A DNA stretch of 33,774 nt from a virus. The notes beneath the pieces are model-generated. The model was given only the letters and a program-made list of their open reading frames with translations. It was not told the DNA's origin and made no database searches. The DNA is taken from the IMG/VR virus record IMGVR_UViG_3300010148_000052, positions 1-33,774 of that record, one strand, 5' to 3'. Shown in pieces: positions 30,457 to 33,774 of the stretch (within the stretch, counting starts at the first letter, position 1; the number at the start of each line of letters is the position of its first letter). The translations under genes were made by a program, and so were the position numbers.

Positions 30457-31868
30457 TATGATTCCCCCTCTATTGTTGTAGATTCTTTTTCGATGAGTCC
30501 GATAGTTTCATTGTTCCCACCTAATACCCCTCTTTCGCTATTTCGGCCAATTAAGAAGCCAGCGTGTGATAATTCAGTAACTGTAATTGTCGGTGTTACT
30601 ATTATTTCTAGGCTATCAAAGAATGAAAAGTTCTCATCTGTAATTTGGTTTGTCTTATCCGGTCTTCTCTTAGACGATGATGACACACTTCCACTTTCTA
30701 TACCCTGTAAGACTCCTTCTAATCCCGATTCAACGCTGAGGAAAGTAAAATCACTCAAAGCACTACCTGCTCTATGTTGTGCTTCCAGTATAGTCAATCT
30801 TTTACCATCATATTCTATTATATCGCCCGGTCTCGCATCCCATAAATTAGGATGTCCTCTAGATTGTAGTGAGCCTGTTGTAGACGCATTTGCTTTCAAT
30901 ATCTGCCTTGCAACTGTTTTTGCACGTGATATACTCGTAATAGATTCATCAAATATAGGAGTTACACTTTCTAGTACATCTGTATTGTATTTACTCTGTT
31001 GTCTACTTCTATCATCCATTGTAAGAATCAAGTCTTCATTTAATGCTATTTGTTTACCTTGCACTGTGACGCGGTTTTCTATATTCTCAATAGGGTTAGT
31101 TTTCTTCTGACCAAAGCGTATGTTACCTGCTATTTTTCTACTCACGTCTGCATGATTAAAAGGCACATAATTTAACACACCGTATCTATTCATCATAGTC
31201 ACACGATTGTCATGTCTAGAAACAAAGCGTAAGGCTGTAATTAGATTAATGCCATAGAAATCAGACGCTAAGAATGTATTACTTATCTTACGTCTATTAT
31301 TGCTACCTCTAGTAGTTGTAATGTGTGAACCTGTTGTTACCGCAGTAATTGCATCAGGCACATTTTGTGCTAATCTAACCGCTAAATCGGTAGTTCTAAA
31401 TCCAATATCTATACCTTGTGCAAGATGTACTCTTTCATCTCTAAAACCTATATCTTTCAAAGTGCGACCTTTCATGTTGCGTAAATCTAATTGTAGACCA
31501 TTGCTGGTAGAAGTAACTGTACTCTTCATAATTCGGTTTACTGGGTTATCTTCGCTATACAATAAATCTGTAACCTTATTTTTACCATTACTAGACCATA
31601 TATCGCTTTTCAGCGAATGCCCGTCAGTTTCAGTATGCGTAATGATAATACTAGATTCAGATTCAACTAAAGAATATGTACGCTCTGTTGCTAAATCGTA
31701 ATTATCAGCGTTTATCGCTTCAATAGTAACTCTAGTCTTACCCGCACTTCTTGGTTCTACTTTTGCGTAATGTACAGCGTTATCTACAAACACTGGTTGT
31801 CTAATATCGTTCATTACATTTGTCAAGGTTTCATCAAACCTACCTTTTGACGATTGGATAAGACCCAT
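30456..31868 (-). CDS. Baseplate hub-like / late control gene D-like tail protein
   Basis: A 470-aa protein from the ATG at 31868; a GTG immediately upstream (31871) gives one residue more. Features recalling hub proteins (phage T4 gp27/P2 gpD superfamily) are a beta-rich N-terminal half, 'MMNRYGVLNYVPFNHADVSRKI', 'NRVTVQGKQIALNEDL', 'AKTVARQILKANASTTGSLQSRGHPNL' and 'PGDIIEYDGKRLTILEAQHR', the last being the typical late-control domain ending. The C-terminal about 100 residues are low-complexity and basic. It would form the tail-tip hub connecting tube and baseplate. Assignment by motif pattern only. Confidence 0.65.
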   Translation of the reverse strand: MGLIQSSKGRFDETLTNVMNDIRQPVFVDNAVHYAKVEPRSAGKTRVTIEAINADNYDLATERTYSLVESESSIIITHTETDGHSLKSDIWSSNGKNKVTDLLYSEDNPVNRIMKSTVTSTSNGLQLDLRNMKGRTLKDIGFRDERVHLAQGIDIGFRTTDLAVRLAQNVPDAITAVTTGSHITTTRGSNNRRKISNTFLASDFYGINLITALRFVSRHDNRVTMMNRYGVLNYVPFNHADVSRKIAGNIRFGQKKTNPIENIENRVTVQGKQIALNEDLILTMDDRSRQQSKYNTDVLESVTPIFDESITSISRAKTVARQILKANASTTGSLQSRGHPNLWDARPGDIIEYDGKRLTILEAQHRAGSALSDFTFLSVESGLEGVLQGIESGSVSSSSKRRPDKTNQITDENFSFFDSLEIIVTPTITVTELSHAGFLIGRNSERGVLGGNNETIGLIEKESTTIEGES

Positions 31869-33774
31869 CACGCACCATCTCCGCTATGGTCTGTGACATT
31901 GAAGTCCACATCACCTTTGTGCCCTTTATTGTGTAATGACTGGCTAAATCTAGGTTTTACAGCAAAGTCGCTTCTCTTGAGTTCATCGTCTGTGTCTTCT
32001 TCTTGCCTTCTTCTCGCTGCATCCGAGCGATGATGTTGTAGTGTGTTTTCACTTATGATAATTCTAGATACGCTAGTTTTCAAACTTGTGTTATCAAACC
32101 CGCTTACACCCGTACCTAGTAACTTTGGTCCATAACTGAGTGGTGTAGTGAATGCAGCAGTATGGTCGAATACAAATATAGGAAGATACGGGCCGTTACC
32201 GTCGGGTAGACCGCTTCTTGATAGATTCGTATTAGGTGTTCTACCGTTTTCCACTTCGTATGTGAATATACCATACTTGCCGCCGGATGTTGCGTGTAGG
32301 TAATTTTGAGTGTATTGAGGCGATGCGCTATTCAATGAATTGTGTATGCGATATACTTCCGTGTGTTTAGCGTCTAAAACTCTTACTGGTCTAACTAAGA
32401 ACTTTACAATATTATCGTTCTCATTATTTCTCACAGTATCTGTATTATAATTTGTAACACTCCCATCAGATGGACTTTGGTAAGGATTACTTGTGTGATT
32501 ACTACCGCTTAAAGTTGCAACACCCCAACCAGTATCGTCAAACAGTCCAGCATAACTCTTCGTCTCAATTATGTATGAACCTCCGTATGGTCTGAACACG
32601 TTAGTGTGTGAGTATCTATGAACGGCAGAAACCGTAGAGCCACTACCTTGTCTTGAGAAACTGATACTTGTATAATTTGCATCTGCCAAACTACCTTCAA
32701 TTTGCATTGCACCTTCTAGTATAACTCTCTGACCTACATTTCTATCAGTGTGTAAACTATGTGCTTCTGTGTTGATGACTACGTGATTTTGTTCTATACC
32801 TTCTACAACTTGTGCGTCTATTCCAATTCTCGGACTAGTGCGCGAAATAGCATCTGTGTGTACACTTGTACCAACTATCTCTTCTATTCTATCACTGACC
32901 GTTGCTTCCGATTTTAGTAGCCCATTATCATCTATACCAAGTTTAGAACTAATACCCCTCTTGACTTCATCGGCTTGCAGTACAGCGTTACGTGGGCGTA
33001 ACAACCCATCTCCGAACAATGGCTCAGCAGTATTATGACTGAGAACCACCCCAGTCTTATGTACTGGTGTCGATAGTTCTGTGAGAATCTCTTCGTTAAA
33101 CGCGGTTGGATATCTTACGCCTCTTCCATTACCCATATCACCTACACGCAATGAATGCACAGGGGCAAACACATCCACCAATTCATTTGTGTTAGCGTTG
33201 TTAACATTATTCAACACGCCCCCGAATCGAGGTATTGTGTAACCGTCAGTTATTGTTATATTTCCATTAGTCAAATTGGCTATACCTTTTAGATTGAATA
33301 GAGGCTTACCACCATTCCAAATACGCGCATGTGCAGTATTGCTACCGTTGTCATATGCGTCACCACAATCCCATGATGGTCTAATACCAAATCCGCGCAC
33401 TGGGGCACGTCTTACAGCCTCTCCACGCTCATTGCCCCACCAATCTATCAGATAGTACTGAGAGGCCACAGATAGGCTTGTTTCTCCTTTACCTTCTTCA
33501 TCGCCCCACCAATCTCTTTCAGTACGTGTTGGATTTCGTATTGTGCGCACTGGTGTACCAAACGGTCTTGTCATCCTTCTACCGTCACTATATCTTACTT
33601 GCCAACCCTCTTGGTCTTGATTTAACATTCCTGTGAAGTTAGTTTGCCTCTCCATAACTCCAACGTATGTCGTAGGTTTAGATGCGTTGCTACTACCATC
33701 GCTCCATGCATTGCTGTATGCCTCGGTCTGTACAAGTGGACCTGCATCGTAGTTCAGAGTGTTAGTACCAGCAG
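31868..33774 (-). CDS. Large structural protein, N-terminus cut by the window
   Basis: The frame is open from the right edge (first full codon 33772-33770) to TGA at 31868, about 635 residues visible. An ATG at 33655 exists, but 39 codons upstream remain open and read like virion protein (YDAGPLVQTEAYSNAWSDGS), so the true start is probably outside the window. The sequence is rich in Gly, Asn, Ser, Thr and Arg, with 'DWWGDEEGKGE' and 'DWWGNERGEAVRRAP' (a paired W-W-G motif). The C-terminus is charged (RRRQEEDTDDELKRSD). Position upstream of the hub suggests a tail-tip, baseplate or tape-adjacent component; no family recognised. Confidence 0.65.
   Translation of the reverse strand, partial: AGTNTLNYDAGPLVQTEAYSNAWSDGSSNASKPTTYVGVMERQTNFTGMLNQDQEGWQVRYSDGRRMTRPFGTPVRTIRNPTRTERDWWGDEEGKGETSLSVASQYYLIDWWGNERGEAVRRAPVRGFGIRPSWDCGDAYDNGSNTAHARIWNGGKPLFNLKGIANLTNGNITITDGYTIPRFGGVLNNVNNANTNELVDVFAPVHSLRVGDMGNGRGVRYPTAFNEEILTELSTPVHKTGVVLSHNTAEPLFGDGLLRPRNAVLQADEVKRGISSKLGIDDNGLLKSEATVSDRIEEIVGTSVHTDAISRTSPRIGIDAQVVEGIEQNHVVINTEAHSLHTDRNVGQRVILEGAMQIEGSLADANYTSISFSRQGSGSTVSAVHRYSHTNVFRPYGGSYIIETKSYAGLFDDTGWGVATLSGSNHTSNPYQSPSDGSVTNYNTDTVRNNENDNIVKFLVRPVRVLDAKHTEVYRIHNSLNSASPQYTQNYLHATSGGKYGIFTYEVENGRTPNTNLSRSGLPDGNGPYLPIFVFDHTAAFTTPLSYGPKLLGTGVSGFDNTSLKTSVSRIIISENTLQHHRSDAARRRQEEDTDDELKRSDFAVKPRFSQSLHNKGHKGDVDFNVTDHSGDGA

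Noticed and set aside
30439-31110. Open + strand frame of 223 codons opposite the hub-like gene
   Set aside because: It lies entirely antisense to a long frame with convincing hub motifs and ribosome binding site; composition is typical of a shadow frame rich in Ser, Leu and Val.
1-33774. tRNA genes, rRNA genes, insertion sequences, integrase or attachment sites
   Set aside because: I looked for tRNA-like T-arm sequences, transposase/integrase motifs and flanking repeats and saw none that I could support by eye.

Overview
The window looks like part of the genome of a head-tailed archaeal virus, most like the 'magroviruses' assigned to marine group II Euryarchaeota (Poseidoniales). The assignment rests on recognised families and not on a database search. 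An archaeal/eukaryotic-type replication set is present: family B DNA polymerase, RFC small subunit, PCNA-like clamp, archaeo-eukaryotic primase with a PriL-like Fe-S domain, XPF/ERCC4 nuclease, Cas4-like nuclease, RadA/Sak4-like ATPase, AAA-type helicase and a DnaQ-like exonuclease. It comes with a group II chaperonin (thermosome) gene and TATA-box promoters. The downstream half carries tailed-virus baseplate and fibre genes. Both window edges cut through genes, and no terminase, portal or capsid gene is visible.

Layout. From 1 to 20814 every gene is on the + strand and genes are packed with ATGA/TAATG overlaps and GAGGTGA-like ribosome binding sites. Three copies of an identical 25-bp TATA-box element (2616, 4961, 15789) divide most of this arm into transcription units: (i) 2665-4964, four poorly characterised genes including a possible degenerate ligase; (ii) 4993-15788, the core replication and recombination operon; (iii) 15920-20814, helicase, exonuclease, chaperonin and small zinc-ribbon proteins. 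Genes before 2616 belong to a unit that starts outside the window or has no recognisable promoter here. From 20815 to 33774 every gene is on the - strand: methyltransferase, a small structural-type protein, three or four long fibre/appendage proteins, a small tail-type protein, a baseplate-hub-like protein and a large structural protein cut by the window edge. The two arms converge with no intergenic base between their stop codons.

How it works together. RFC loads the clamp, which tethers PolB. Primase, helicase and the putative ssDNA-binding protein complete a near-autonomous replisome. Cas4-like, XPF-like and RadA/Sak4-like proteins would serve recombination and repair. The chaperonin may fold virion or replication proteins. 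About nine small Cys-rich proteins are scattered through the early arm and may be regulators. The fibre genes share N-terminal modules and bacteriophage-type stalk repeats, suggesting module shuffling for host recognition.

The most notable oddities are the three identical promoters, a RadA/Sak4-like gene split at an ATGA junction with a further in-frame TAA, a 22-nt repeat read in two frames inside the RFC gene, the many zinc ribbons, and a PolB motif C reading HTDS.
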